From contig NWUY0300018127.1 in the NCBI GenBank assembly GCA_004151065.3, positions 74,648-95,899 of the forward strand: a stretch of DNA of 21,252 bases, given 5' to 3'. Of the stretch, positions 1 through 10,905 are shown in pieces. Position 1 is the stretch's first letter, and every line of letters begins with the position of its first letter. Both the position numbers and the translations under genes were made by a program. The notes under the pieces were generated by a model, which did not search any database, was not told the DNA's origin, and saw nothing but the letters and a program-made list of their open reading frames with translations. The DNA is from Larix sibirica (taxonomy: Eukaryota > Streptophyta > Pinopsida > Pinales > Pinaceae).

Positions 1-238
1 TCTCTTAAGATGTTCCTCTAGCACTTGCAAGCTAGGGCATCACCTAGCAACCTCTAGGGTTCGGTAGGTGAGCCTAACTAAGGCAAATGGAGAAGTCCAA
101 GGCCCCAAAAGCAATAGGAAACCCTTATGCAAGACGTTTCCTTCATACAAAGTTGATAGAATATTGGTAAAAAGCTCTCAGAGAAAATGCAGCATCAAAC
201 TACCATTCAATCCACATAGTAACATTATTCACCAACAT
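1..238. other. Unrecognised left edge
   Basis: No feature is recognised here. The short open frame on the plus strand has no family resemblance that I can name. The sequence lies just downstream, on the minus strand, of the decayed reading frame at 239-1209 and may be its 3' flank. Confidence 0.4.
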
Positions 239-1209
239 TCAACAATAGATGAGCAACGAAGACACCTTTAGGTCACACTTGTGCATGTGTTGTTCCAACA
301 AGTCTAGCATCAACCATAGCAAGGGCCTTTCCACTTGTGCATGTCTTTCTTTTGGACATGCAAACATATTGTTCATCTTTGTAATAATCATGTTAGTATC
401 ACCAATCATCCTAAAAAGTTTGAAATTGTCAACCACAAAATTCATGCCTTCAAATTTTAAGCGAAAAGATAAATAACGAATATCATGGTAAGGAGAAGCA
501 AATACCACACCTGCCCACATACCTATCTCGTTTCTGTTGAAATGCATCATTGAAAACTTACCAGTATCAGATAGAAAGGGCCGCTCAACTTCTGTAATGC
601 TCGAGAGACATTGCTGGGAAAGATAATCATGGCCCACCCTAGGAGAGGGTAAACCTATCAACCCAATATCTGTGAAAGAACTCTCTGTATCACACCCTAT
701 ATTGTCATATGTGTTGGGTAGGCAGGACTGAACTGAGCCCAAGAAATCTCATTAGAGACGTGACTTCCAAAACATTCAAACCCTTTATCATAATGGAACA
801 ACTGCATATGGTGATCGTTGGTAATAGCAATAGGTTTCATGTCCTGAGGTGCTTCATCATCAACTGTAATCGCAAAAGGATTGATCCAATCTTCATCATC
901 GGTGCAGCGAGGAGAAGGAACAATCATATCTTCGTCAATCAGGCTTTCATCGATTATGTCTTTGATATCCTTCCTCGAGGGGATGAAGACTTCTCCATAT
1001 TGCTTCAAATCTATGCGAAAATCTGGCTCGGACTGATCCATACTGATTTCTTTTTCTTCTATGATGGCAGTAAAAGCTCGAAAACAACACTGCTTGTAAT
1101 GTCCCCAGCTTGACCCTATTGCATTAATATTGTAAATGATGTAAATATTGTTATTTNATATCTTCCGAAGTTGCACAAATTCCAACATCTTAGATGTTAT
1201 CCAAAACAA
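239..1209 (-). pseudogene. Decayed acidic protein, two frames joined by a frameshift
   Basis: Two minus-strand frames, 1209-697 and 742-239, overlap by about 45 bases and read as successive parts of one protein of roughly 320 residues. The first part is rich in Asp and Glu with proline turns (for example MDQSEPDF, which starts at an internal ATG at 1041, then DDEDWINPFAI). The second contains aromatic stretches such as MWAGVVFASPYH and ends at a stop near 239. The M displayed at 742 would be a TTG, so it is not a real start. Nearly 1 kb almost free of stops in AT-rich DNA argues for a former coding region. An N at 1157 interrupts the upstream end, so the true start may be missing or belong to another piece. 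I do not recognise the family. The surroundings suggest a retrotransposon polyprotein fragment, but that is inference. Confidence 0.45.
1157..1157. other. Single N, probable assembly join
   Basis: One undetermined base. Directly to its right begins sequence that is repeated, diverged, about 310 bp further on, so this may be a join inside repeated DNA. Confidence 0.5.
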
Positions 1210-1285
1210 ACGAGATTGAATTTGAAACTACCTATGACGTGTGTCACCTCCACAGGCGTTCACGACCCCAAAAGTGGTTTTTGAA
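1197..1285 (+). repeat. Diverged direct repeat, copy 1
   Basis: This block matches 1507-1596 at roughly 75-80%, sharing pieces such as gttatccaaa, tgtcacctc, acaggygttca and ccaaaagtggttt. In one frame both copies give related peptides (LSKTNEIEFETTYDVCHLH against LSKAHKPEYETAWDACHLY), so the shared sequence was probably coding before it was duplicated or brought together. Confidence 0.6.
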
Positions 1286-1445
1286 ATCCTCCTTTTTGTG
1301 AGATTGAAACCATTTACATTCTTCAAGGAAGAAAATATCAAGGTGTTCTGCGAGCCTGTCCTTTTAGAAAGTACGAAGGAGCCATATGGAAGAAGGGTGA
1401 TTTGACTTGAAATGAGGTATTCCTACTCAACTATTGAGTAAGGGG

Positions 1446-1610
1446 TAGATTTGGTGCCAGAAGATCGATGGTCCACAATATTTCATGCCTTCAAAGTTGC
1501 TTGGGCGTTATCCAAAGCACACAAGCCTGAATATGAAACTGCTTGGGATGCATGTCACCTCTACAGGTGTTCAATCCCCCAAAAGTGGTTTCATGAGACT
1601 GCTCTCTCAT
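1446..1610 (+). pseudogene. Short coding remnant of unknown family
   Basis: A 54-codon open stretch between a TAG at 1446 and a TGA near 1608 reads through FHAFKVAWALSKAHKPEYE and AWDACHLYRC to QKWFHETALS. It has no ATG of its own near the start. Its central part is echoed by the diverged repeat at 1197-1285, with the pattern CHLxR and PQKWF kept. That conservation across an otherwise diverged pair is why I prefer this frame to the longer plus-strand frame in 1485-1814. I do not recognise the protein; a retrotransposon or transposase fragment is possible. Confidence 0.3.
1507..1596 (+). repeat. Diverged direct repeat, copy 2
   Basis: Partner of 1197-1285, offset by 310-311 bases. See that entry for the shared pieces and the peptide both copies encode. 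Confidence 0.6.
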
Positions 1611-1809
1611 GAGCCTAAAACCACTTACCTCCCCATCTCAGAAAATCCTTTCCTATCTGCTAACCTATCCACCAACTCTTCTAATTATCTCATTCCATGT
1701 GTTCACATTTTAAAACGACTAAGGGAATTTATCATTCCCCTAGTCCTAGTCACCTCAGTCACTAGCTTTATGCCAGATGGAATCACCATTTATTGCATGA
1801 ATTTAAACT

Positions 1810-1817
1810 TATAAATA
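1810..1817 (+). promoter_or_regulatory. TATA box ahead of the 1971 reading frame
   Basis: TATAAATA lies 153 bases before the ATG at 1971, leaving room for a leader of about 120 nt. The 350 bases around it hold no stop-free coding frame that fits its neighbours. It could be the promoter of a retrotransposon LTR or of a host gene. The assignment rests on the motif and its position only. Confidence 0.4.
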
Positions 1818-1970
1818 GTCATCAACCTCCATATAATTCAAAAATTTAAATTTCTTAAGAGTTTGTGAGCACAACCCTGGATTTTATCCCTTGCAGATTG
1901 CTTCCATCCCACTCCAGAGCTCCTAATTCCTACCTTCGCTTGCTAGTAATATCCAATGTAGTCACCCTCA

Positions 1971-3669
1971 ATGGATTCACATCCTCCATCACCTATAGTT
2001 GATCCCTCAACAACCACTTTTATATCAGATGATCACCTAGGGGACTCCTTATAAGATCTCTTTGACATAGTCACATCCGTCGAAAATACAAATCAAGTCT
2101 CTAAGGATGGAAATGAGAGATTCATTGTCGACCATGATGACCTACACATATGGGAGTCGGGATTTCCCTTGGAAGTAGTTACAAGATGCACCATTTTCTT
2201 GAGCTATTCACTTGGTGCTTAGATCTTTGCTCCCATACGAGTAGAGCAATGGTGGCATGCAACGAGATGATCATATGCCCCATTAACAAAGACTTCATTC
2301 GGAAAATGCTTGGAAGGGGGCCATATGTACCTTGTAAACCTTTTGAGGAAGAGGCATTAAGAATCAAATATTGAGAACTCATTTCTAAAGAGAAAGAAAG
2401 ATTCCTTAGGTTCTTGCTTCCATCTGGAGTTGAGCTACCGACATAAGCACCTCCTTTCAGGTCTGAATTATTTTCTGAAGTAGCTAGGATAGAATGGCCA
2501 TGATTTGTCAAGTCCTTGGGTATGCCAATGATAAATTGTTTTATCAAGCAATCTTAGGATTATTGTTAGAAATGAGCCCTTCTATCAATGAACCTAATCT
2601 CAAGCCGTATTTTTCCCAATTCCTTGATGATATGATACATGAACAATTTTGTAATTTTCCAGATGTCAAATATTTTAGGTATTAATCGTGCTTGTTGTAC
2701 ATGATTTTTAATTAGTTTCTAGAGTAGTTCCCTCAATCCCTTATTTATTTGGACATATATTATCCTATGAATGATAGGTACATTGATTTTTTTAATAAAT
2801 CCATGTACGATGTCTATACTATATTATACGACAAGCCTCCTCCCAAATTGTTCCCTCTGTATAAAAAATTGATCCAACTAAGTTTTGAAGCAACGATCAG
2901 AGATAGATTTCTATTTGAAAACCATACTGATATTAGAGTTTGTGGCTACAAAATTCCTCCCCATCAGCTCCCTTCCTTCTTGACTCCAATAATTTGCTCT
3001 TGAGTACATCCGTCAGAGGTTTGATTCCAACTAGGTTCATTTTAGAAAGAATAAGAGGGTCATAACCTTTAAAATCCCTCAAGAAATCGGTCCTTTCTTG
3101 GTCAATACTTGTTCAACCGAATCGATTGTAGAAGAAATGTTGAGCACCTTGAATCTTCCTAAGGGGTTCAAATGGAATAATGATCCAAAGGGTATCATTT
3201 TATAGAAAAGAAAAAGGGTCAAATTGGAAGAATATGTACATCAACCCTTGGAACAACTAGAAAAATTGCAAATTTAGAGAGCTGGGAGGAGGTCCAGAAT
3301 ATCCTTATGCTAGGTCAGAAGACCCAATTACATGTCATCCCAACACCTGTTAAGATAGATGCATGAGTTAATATATCCCACATAGAAACAACCTCTGATG
3401 TGGATATGGGAGGAACCGAGGAAAAATAATCTAAAACTAAAATATCCAGGATTGAATCACAGTCCTCCATGGTAGTCCACTCAACTCAAGAAGGATTGAA
3501 ATCATACTCTTCCAAATCAGTTGTAATTGTTGAGAGTTTCCTGAAATCTAAATCGCCTCAGGGACCAATAATGTATTCTCATGTTATTCCATAAAGATCT
3601 CGATTAGCAGGATTATTTTCTCAGATGAGATTTGATAGCTTGAATGGTGGCTTTTTCTCTTCATTATAG
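1971..3669 (+). pseudogene. Long broken reading frame, about 565 codons, unknown product
   Basis: Starting at ATG 1971 (MDSHPPSPIVDPSTTTF) a protein-like reading can be followed to a TAG at 3667-3669 through four frame changes: frame of 1971 to about 2145, then 2150-2425, 2431-3000, 3002-3275, and 3277-3669. The N-terminus is Ser/Pro/Thr rich. The middle is aromatic and helical (MHHFLELFTWCLDLC, QVLGYANDKL, NKSMYDVYTILYDKPPP, PPHQLPSFLTPIICS). The later part is basic, then Ser-rich (FRKNKRVITFKIPQEIG, VKLEEYVHQPLEQL, SRLAGLFSQMRF). Several interrupting stops are TAG or TAA where a Gln codon would fit. No zinc knuckle, protease or reverse transcriptase motif is visible, and I cannot name the family. 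It could be the first gene of a retrotransposon, since it follows a TATA box and leader, or a decayed host gene. Confidence 0.55.
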
Positions 3670-4342
3670 TGTATTATCCTAATCTTTGAAGATAAGAGAT
3701 GAACTTGAGGAAGGATGCATTATTGAATAAAAATAAATATATGTTTGCAATCTCTTATTTTATATAATTCCATTTATAGTTACCTTATGATTCTTCACAT
3801 TCGTTTCTCATTCCCTTAAAAGTGGCCTTATGATTCCTCACATTGATTTTATATACCACATTATTTTCAATGATTAGTTGGAACTCCTTAGAAGGGGTGG
3901 TGTCATAATTCTGTGCAAATATGACCACAATTTCATAATAGATATTTCTTCTATCGAATACAACATTACCATGCTAACACAATTCTAAAATGACACTATA
4001 TATTTATGAATAATATGTTACTTCTATGAAATATGATGCAAACACAACACATTTTATGCATGATTGGTTATAACAGCACATGCATGATGCGAACATGATG
4101 CAATAACGATGCAACAATGATAGAATAGTTTTTTGTTTTTTTTTTTAAATTTTAAGAAAACATTTTGAGCATCGTGAGTATGATGTAATCATGACATGAA
4201 ATCATGTTGCAAAAACTAAATGTGCGAAAAAAAAAACTTGTCCAATTTAAGGGAAAATGGGATATAATGACCTAAATGCTCGATACTACAATCTTGTATT
4301 ATAGTGGTGAGAAGAATTTGAAGTTTATATTGGTTTTTCTGT
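3670..4342. other. AT-rich gene-free stretch
   Basis: No coding remnant is recognised. The stretch holds A and T runs (around 4130-4150 and 4226) and a loose cluster of gatgcaa and catgatg words at about 4028-4110, too irregular to define a repeat unit. Confidence 0.5.
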
Positions 4343-5090
4343 TTGAAGATCAATGTATTTGCAACCATGTCACACATGTCACATTTTGTGGAAAATTTGT
4401 TGGTTATAGATGTATATGATCCCTTGAATTTCTTAAGACTTATAAGGTATCCAAATCCACACCCTGTTGGTCATAAATTGCTAAAGAACATCCCAAAAAT
4501 CTACTATCATGATTCTTTCTTTGTAAAAAACACTTCGCAGTATTTGAATAATCTATTTTGGATCATATAGTTGATCATAGAGACATGACCATCATGTTAT
4601 TTACTCATACATTAGAAGGGGATACCAAGACTTGGTATTATAATTTTGCAAAAGGTAGCATCAAAATTTAAATATGAGTTTGAGAGAGTTGTTTTTAAAG
4701 AAATATAATGAGAAAGTGGAATATGCACGGATGCAATTAATAATAACAATATAATTAATTTTGAAGATGATAGAGGCTTATAAGATTGCATTAAAGCTAT
4801 TGAAACCATTTTTTTGGTAGAAGAGTCATCATTGGGAAATGATCCAAACATGGATAATGGTTGTATTGAAAACCATTAAGTTTCCATAAATCTTCTCAAT
4901 GTCAAACATGGATAATGGTTGTATTGAAAACCATTAAGTTTCCATAAATCTTCTCAATGTCATTGCAAATTTGGTAATGATGTTGATGTTGATAATGGTA
5001 AGAATAAATGCCCTTCTTTTTCTGGTCTTCCTATGAATCATGTGAAGTTTTTCAAGAAGGCAAGTTTGGAGGGGTTTGTGAATTCATGAA
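4343..5090 (+). pseudogene. gag: Decayed Ty3/gypsy gag fragment
   Basis: A capsid-type gag remnant (Retrotrans_gag family) broken over all three frames. Frame 4343 gives a segment ending NTSQYLNNLFWII. The next frame gives MTIMLFTHTLEGDTKTWYYN (about 4585-4645) followed by FAKGSI, and a third gives FLKKYNEKVEYARMQL (about 4692-4740). A later piece reads VEESSLGNDPNMDN. The order of an aromatic helix, then LFxxTLxGxxxxWY, then a GSI turn and an LKKY helix is characteristic of plant gypsy gag. No zinc knuckle, protease or polymerase follows, so only part of gag survives. It differs from the gag at 14050 onward and belongs to another family. An exact 58-bp tandem duplication interrupts its 3' part. 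Confidence 0.65.
4845..4960 (+). repeat. Exact 58-bp tandem duplication
   Basis: Two identical 58-bp units, 4845-4902 and 4903-4960, each beginning caaacatggataatgg. I see no mismatch between them, although the surrounding gag remnant is heavily decayed, so the duplication is much younger than its host sequence or is an assembly effect. Confidence 0.9.
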
Positions 5091-5914
5091 CACTCATCCA
5101 TGTTTTCTAATTTGAAAAATGAGGAAATGTGTGTCTGTTGTCTAGGTGTTTGAGGATTGGATGAAGAAGAAACATTAGTTAGTGATGCATCTAGTAGTAA
5201 GGAAACTTATGAGTTATGTGATCTTAATGATTTCATTTTGTATTGACTTAATAGGCAAGTTTTTCTTGGTTGCAAGATATGGAGGGATTATAGCAGGGAA
5301 AATTTTAGGGGAAAAATTTAACCCATGGGTTAATTTTCGATGTTTTTTTTTCCAAAAAAATATTTTCCAATTTCCATTTTTTCTAAAATGATTCTCCCAA
5401 ATTCCATGAGATAAAAATATTTTACTTAAACATCACCTGCATTGTTCATAAACTATATAAAATCACTAGAAATTTGAAATATCCCCAAATATTATATGGT
5501 TGGAATTTAAGAATTAGTAAGATTCACCAAGGTTTCTACACTTTAAGAAAATTATGGATCCTTAAATTTTTTCCTAGATTATAGATATAAAACACTTTGA
5601 TAAATATCTCATCTATAATACTAACTTAACTAACTAGGAATCATATGAAGAACATACTCCTTTATTATGTATTAACAACACTTTTATCGACTCAAAGAGT
5701 CAAGATTTTAACTACCTCATTTCTACACATCGTGAAGCGAGTGTTGTTGGGGTTTTCCATTTCACTTGGCTATTATGTCACGATTATGATTTTTGCATGG
5801 AAATAGAAGCCTCACATTCCAAATATATAGTTATAAAATCAAATTGCATTAATAGTAGATATTCATATTGGTTTCTTTTTGTGCCCCCTTTAAGCATGCA
5901 AATATAATCTAAGG
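5091..5914. other. AT-rich gene-free stretch
   Basis: Nothing is recognised. The open frame near 5182-5391 is hydrophobic with long T and A runs and resembles low-complexity sequence rather than a gene. Confidence 0.45.
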
Positions 5915-5958
5915 ATGATTATAATGAAATACAAGAATGATTATAATGAAATATAAGA
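5915..5958 (+). repeat. 22-bp tandem duplication
   Basis: Two units of atgattataatgaaatayaa plus ga, at 5915-5936 and 5937-5958, differing at one position (c against t). Confidence 0.8.
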
Positions 5959-7668
5959 GATGCGACATTAGTTGTTGATTTCTTTAGATGATATTTACAA
6001 CATTGGACAAGCTAGTGAAGGGAAATCTTGGATGAAAATCGAGCTTATGGAAAAGTAGTATGGATTTGGAGATTCTCATCTCATCAATAATGAGTAGTGG
6101 TATATTAATCCTCCACGTGACATTGATTTCCATGACTGTGAAGGAGAACAAGTTTTAAACCTTTCTTGGAGTCACCTCTTAGTATTTTTTCTAGTATTAT
6201 GTGGTCATATGAAGATTTTTTCAGCAACATGTAAGATGTATATTCCATTCCTACTAGTGGTAAGTGGCTAGAGATGAATGGGACAACCATGTACCATATT
6301 CTTTGATTATGTATGGGTACCCAATTTTTTCTCCAACTATGGCTTAAGTATGGGAATGTATATAGATCTCATTGAATCTAAGATGTAATTTATTTGCAAC
6401 ATCATAGATTTGTAAAAGCATCAATTATTATCTTTGTTGTTTGGATATGTAAGGTTTAAAATTTCACATTTATTTGTCAACAACAAAATGATATAAAGAC
6501 CAACACACTTTTGAATGTAGCTCATAATATCCATGTTTTGGTTTATAGTTAATCAAACATAAGAGATTTTTTTGAAACTCCAATGTGATTCTTGGATAGC
6601 TACAATAGAAATATAATTACACTTAATAGTTGGTACTTTTCTTAGGTTAGTATTGGTTAAGTATATATCTAAATAAGTTCCCTATCTAAACATTACATGG
6701 TTATTTCAAAATCTTGTTTGTTTTGTAGTTGATGTTTATTTTCAATAAGTGTAGGGAAATTCAATAGCATAGTTTGAGCCATTTGCGATGGAATTTGAGG
6801 GCCCGAGGTCAAGAGGATGCCATCCTATAGAGTGTAATGATTGTGTGTAGGTTAGATCTTGTCATCCCTTGAGGTTTTACATTGTTGTAAATTTGTAATC
6901 TTTCAGACCAGGAATGGTCATAGGTGAATCATATTGAATTTTTGAAGTTGGTTATCTTAAAGCATCACATTATTGGGATTAGAAGTCCTAGGCCATGCCA
7001 TTTGGATCCACTGATCCATGTTGTATACAACTACACACTAATGAAGATGTAATATTTGTAGATATTACCTTCAAGAGCAAAGAAAGCACGTGTAATGAAT
7101 AATATATAACTTATCTAGTTATCAAGAGGGTTTTTACAGAGATAGAGTTGGGGAATTTTTAGTTATAAACTTGTTTGGAGATTATGAGCTTCTCATGCAG
7201 CACATGGAGGGGATGTTGTCCCCATATGGAGACAACTATTAGAGCACAAAATGACATGTTCAAAATATTTGGACTTTTCATGGCAAATATTGGAATCATC
7301 CATAATCGTTCCAATATGAAAAAGAATTGAGAGAGTATATAGACTAAACTTGAAAATTTGCGAACAAAAGGCGTTTTCTTACATTATTAGGCTATGAATA
7401 TCATATTTGAAAAAATTGGTACCTTGCATAACGTTCTTGAGTGTGGGACTTGTGTCTTGGTGAACATGGAATACTTTTCCTAGTGAAAGAATTACTTTTC
7501 GCATATTTGAGGACGTTTTTCAGGAATTTGACAGTCATGTCACTTCATTTTTTTCCTACATTAGGAAGATACATGTCTTAAAATGTATATACAAAATTTA
7601 AGATTGCATATCAATCATGAAATCCTATCATGTATTTTTTCTGAAGACTAGTTTACATTGTTGACAAG
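5959..7668. other. AT-rich gene-free stretch
   Basis: No gene or mobile element could be identified. A plus-strand reading near 6045-6390 (for example WYINPPRDIDFHDCEGEQ) has protein-like stretches between stops and may be a remnant, but matches no family I can name. The block 6780-6900 is less AT-rich, with words such as gggcccgaggtcaagagg, and could be part of an old LTR; this is a guess. Confidence 0.4.
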
Positions 7669-8215
7669 TAGTGGTGATAGGTGTTCAATATTTTCCGTTC
7701 TACAGCCTCATATCTTGGAATATTGACCCAAACTTTGGATATATTTTAGATTACACTTTCCTATACCTACCCACAAAAAATCATCAAAAATATTAAGTAG
7801 AAGATTTGTGTCCAAGTTTGGAACTCACATCGAGAAACAAAAGTTGTAGTGGCATATCAAGTTAATATTTAATCCTTTTGCAACTTCGAAATCTTGGATT
7901 ATTGATCTAAAATTTTGATATGTGTTATAGGAAATATTAGTGCATCTACCCACAAAATTTTATCAAAAAAATTGGATTTTATTGGTTATGAAACAATATC
8001 ACACTTTGCATGTTTGAAAATCACGGTTGCATCTCATCAACACTGATAGGGGTTCGATGATTTAGCATTTCACAACTCAAATTTTGGAATCTTCAATTGA
8101 ATTTTGGATATATTATATAGGACATGTTATTATACTTACCCACATAATTTCATCTATAAATATTGAGTGTAAGTGTTGTGGAACAACATGGAACCCGATG
8201 CAATGAAAAATATCA
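7669..8215 (+). repeat. Three diverged tandem repeats of about 180-190 bp
   Basis: Units begin near 7669, 7848 and 8029. Each contains, in the same order, a tcttggaatattgaycyaaa-type block, a ttttggatatrttata block and the strongest shared piece, ytacccacaaaatttcatc. The core tacccac recurs at 7768, 7947 and 8137, giving periods of 179 and 190. The units are roughly 60-65% alike by eye. No open frame runs through them. They could be a decayed satellite fragment or internal repeats of a non-coding mobile element. Confidence 0.65.
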
Positions 8216-10299
8216 TATTTTATTCCACATGTTCATTTTCTTAGTTTGTCTTTAACTATTCAAATTGCGTGTTTTGGGTTGCATCTAACATTAGACTCAT
8301 TGAACTTATATGCTTGTGTAAGGATTCACTACCCAAGTACCTCTATGCTTTTCTAGGTTTAGCAATTTGGTTGATTTGATTAACAAGAAGTATCCTTGGA
8401 TCACTTGTTATATCATGTTCATCATTCACTCATGTCTCTTAGTACAAATATAGATTCCATGACCCTAAGGATAAGGCACCGGTCTTGTTAAGTGTCACCA
8501 CTTCATTTTACAAAACATATAAATACTTCATGATATGATATTGCTCCCGAGCTTAATTGGAAGATTAGATTGTAGCATTTAAGGATTTCTTCCTTCAGCT
8601 AGAAAAGAACAAGTCTACTGCAAGAGGAGAGATGATGTGATGATAATGAGTATCCTTGAGTAGCCTTGTGATGGCATTATAGCTTCCGTAATTGGTGTCA
8701 ACGGCTTGATATTATGCAATGTAGTTTTGGGAGATAACACTTCAAGAACAATATTTTCTCTAATTTTGTTTTCCAAAAGTATTTGCAATGAATAGTGTAT
8801 TGATGTTTAGAAGATTTTTTTGGACATAAGAGGTCACCGCGAAGTAGTGCCACATCTCCTTGTCATGTGCCATTTTCACATCATCATAGAACATACCAAA
8901 CTTTTTTCGCATCACTGCCATGCCAACATTTGATAAGCCCGCCACATGGCAGACTCACACTACCAATACATGTCTTTTTTGGTTGACCTTCTTTCATTAG
9001 CATTTTGAATTTTGATTATGATTCTTAAACAAGTGTATTTTTGCATCTCGAGATTGATTTTGGTCTAATACTTTTTTGTTTTAGGATAATTGTTTGTGCT
9101 CCACGCATTAGAGTGGTTATTTTTTTTTAGAAATTTCACTATTTTGATCTCATTGTTTCATGGTTTTCTTAGAAACCCCTCTCCCATCCTCATTTTTACA
9201 ACTTGTAGAGGGTATATCTTGGTCCAATCACCATTTCTAGTGTTGGTTTTTGAAGGTGTGTTATTTTTTTTGCAATTTGTAATGATGTAGTATGCTTTTG
9301 ATATTATAGCCATTTTACTTAAGTTAGTAGTTATGAGTAATGTGATTGTAATTCACTTATATAGAGCTGGAAATTTCCCATGGAAGTCCTAAATGGAAGA
9401 TCTACTGAGAAGAACATAGGAATTTGTAGGATCACCTTACGACAAGAAATTGCATCTTTGGATGCTTTAAAAAAAGCCACACTATATAACAAACACAAGA
9501 CTTGTAGACTCATTGGCATGTTTTTTTGTGGTGACATCTAGTTTGGAATTCCATATGGTTCTATGTTCTGCTTCTTTGTAAGGTTTCACAAACTTTGTTT
9601 GGATTAGTGATCCATTTGACATAGAATGGTCTTTGTCTCTGTTTGCTCTTATTGATTGATGATTATGGAGTCTATTCACTTGATTACTTGAAATGGTCTC
9701 CATTCCTTGTTCCTTGTCTTGCATGACTAAAGCACTTATGTGATCTTTCACAAATTTGTCATCTTTCAAACACCAATCCTTGAAGACTTTATTTGTTTTA
9801 TTTCATTCTTGACAACTTTATTTGATTTCATTCTTGATCGCATGCACATGTGCTCACCAATGGAAACCCTTGTAAGATTAATTGATTTTGGGAAACATTA
9901 TTTGGTTTCTTGGAGCCTTTGTATTTTATGGACTCTAGATTAAGCATTGGTTTGTACCTTGTTATGGTTAGGATTGATGTTGTTAGGTTTGATAATATTT
10001 TATTTACACCCCAATTCATAATTACGGGTCTATTATGTAATGCTTTCTTGGATTGTAAATGGATACCTAATCAATTTGTTTTTTACCAAGACCCATATTG
10101 AGTAGTTGTTTCATGTTGGTGGCATTTCTTGTTAGTGCAGTGTTTACTTCCAACTCTTTAATGTTGGCACCACTTATTTCTTGGAGCCATGATCATTCAT
10201 ACTAGTTTTGATTTTGTGCCTCTTCATTTGACTTTCATCAACATCAACCATCTTAACAAATTCAATATTTGTCTCTTCTTAGGAAACACCATGGTTATA
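8216..10299. other. Gene-free stretch, no recognisable element
   Basis: No gene is supported. The hydrophobic plus-strand frames here have complements that are lysine-rich, as expected for T-rich DNA. The minus-strand frame 9769-9482 and its neighbour 10019-9828 are hydrophilic and could be fragments of a decayed minus-strand protein, but no motif or family can be assigned. Confidence 0.4.
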
Positions 10300-10397
10300 T
10301 TTTTTACACTAGCACATCTTTGCGTGGAGCACTTATTTTTTACACTAGCACATCTTTGCTTGGAGCACTTATTTTTTACACTAGCACATCTTTGCTT
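10300..10397 (+). repeat. 36-bp minisatellite, 2.7 copies
   Basis: Units at 10300-10335, 10336-10371 and 10372-10397 (partial). Each runs from tttttt through acactagcacatctttgc to ggagcactta. Units 1 and 2 differ by one base (g against t after tttgc). Since 36 is a multiple of three, the array stays open in several frames, which explains the short repetitive open frames on both strands. I do not regard those as genes. Confidence 0.9.
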
Positions 10398-10849
10398 AAG
10401 CTTTAACACTTTGGTTATCCTAACACCAATGATGTTTGCCTCAACTTTTTATGGCGGCATAATTATTTTTTGAGCATTGATGATTTTTCTTAGTACTCTT
10501 TCCTTTTTCCTTTGCCATGGATCCTATTTAACTCTAGACTATGGTGATGGAAATTTTTGTTGCTTCCTTATACATGTGTGTTTTGGATCACATGTTAATG
10601 GGAGAATTTAGATGAGTTTTTTTTCTTTATCCTGGAGGCGAGTCATGTGTTGTTTGAAGCATTTTTATTGATCATCAACATATTTTTTTTCAATGTGGCT
10701 CACAACCCTAAAGAGGAGTTTCTACGTCCACGAGAATAATTCACAAGGGACCTACCCGAAGGGGACTCACCCCCCTGGCTATGATTACAAAGCCTAACCC
10801 GGTGGGGACATCAAGTGAGGCCCTTATATAGCAATGTATAGCCACCCGA

Positions 10850-10860
10850 GGATTTGACCC
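10850..10860 (-). promoter_or_regulatory. SINE B box
   Basis: On the minus strand this reads gggtcaaatcc, close to the tRNA B-box consensus GGTTCGANTCC. It forms the downstream half of the internal polymerase III promoter. Confidence 0.75.
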
Positions 10861-10893
10861 TAAGATATTCTGCTCACAACTTACAACACTCAA

Positions 10894-10905
10894 CCACTTG
10901 AGCTA
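10894..10905 (-). promoter_or_regulatory. SINE A box
   Basis: On the minus strand this reads tagctcaagtgg, an exact fit to the tRNA A-box consensus TRGCNNARYNGG. Confidence 0.8.

Noticed and set aside
709-1113. Plus-strand open frame of 134 codons
   Set aside because: It overlaps the minus-strand acidic reading frame, which is longer, continues further and has more protein-like composition.
9090-9290. Hydrophobic plus-strand frame that could look like a membrane protein
   Set aside because: It is driven by T-rich sequence and has no supporting features.
9482-9769. Minus-strand hydrophilic frame of 95 codons
   Set aside because: The composition is plausible for a protein remnant, but there is no motif, neighbouring frame or start to support a call.
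10189-10473. Open frames on both strands with LFFTLAHLC-type or QRCASVKN repeats
   Set aside because: The repetition comes from a 36-bp minisatellite whose length is divisible by three; no gene context supports it.
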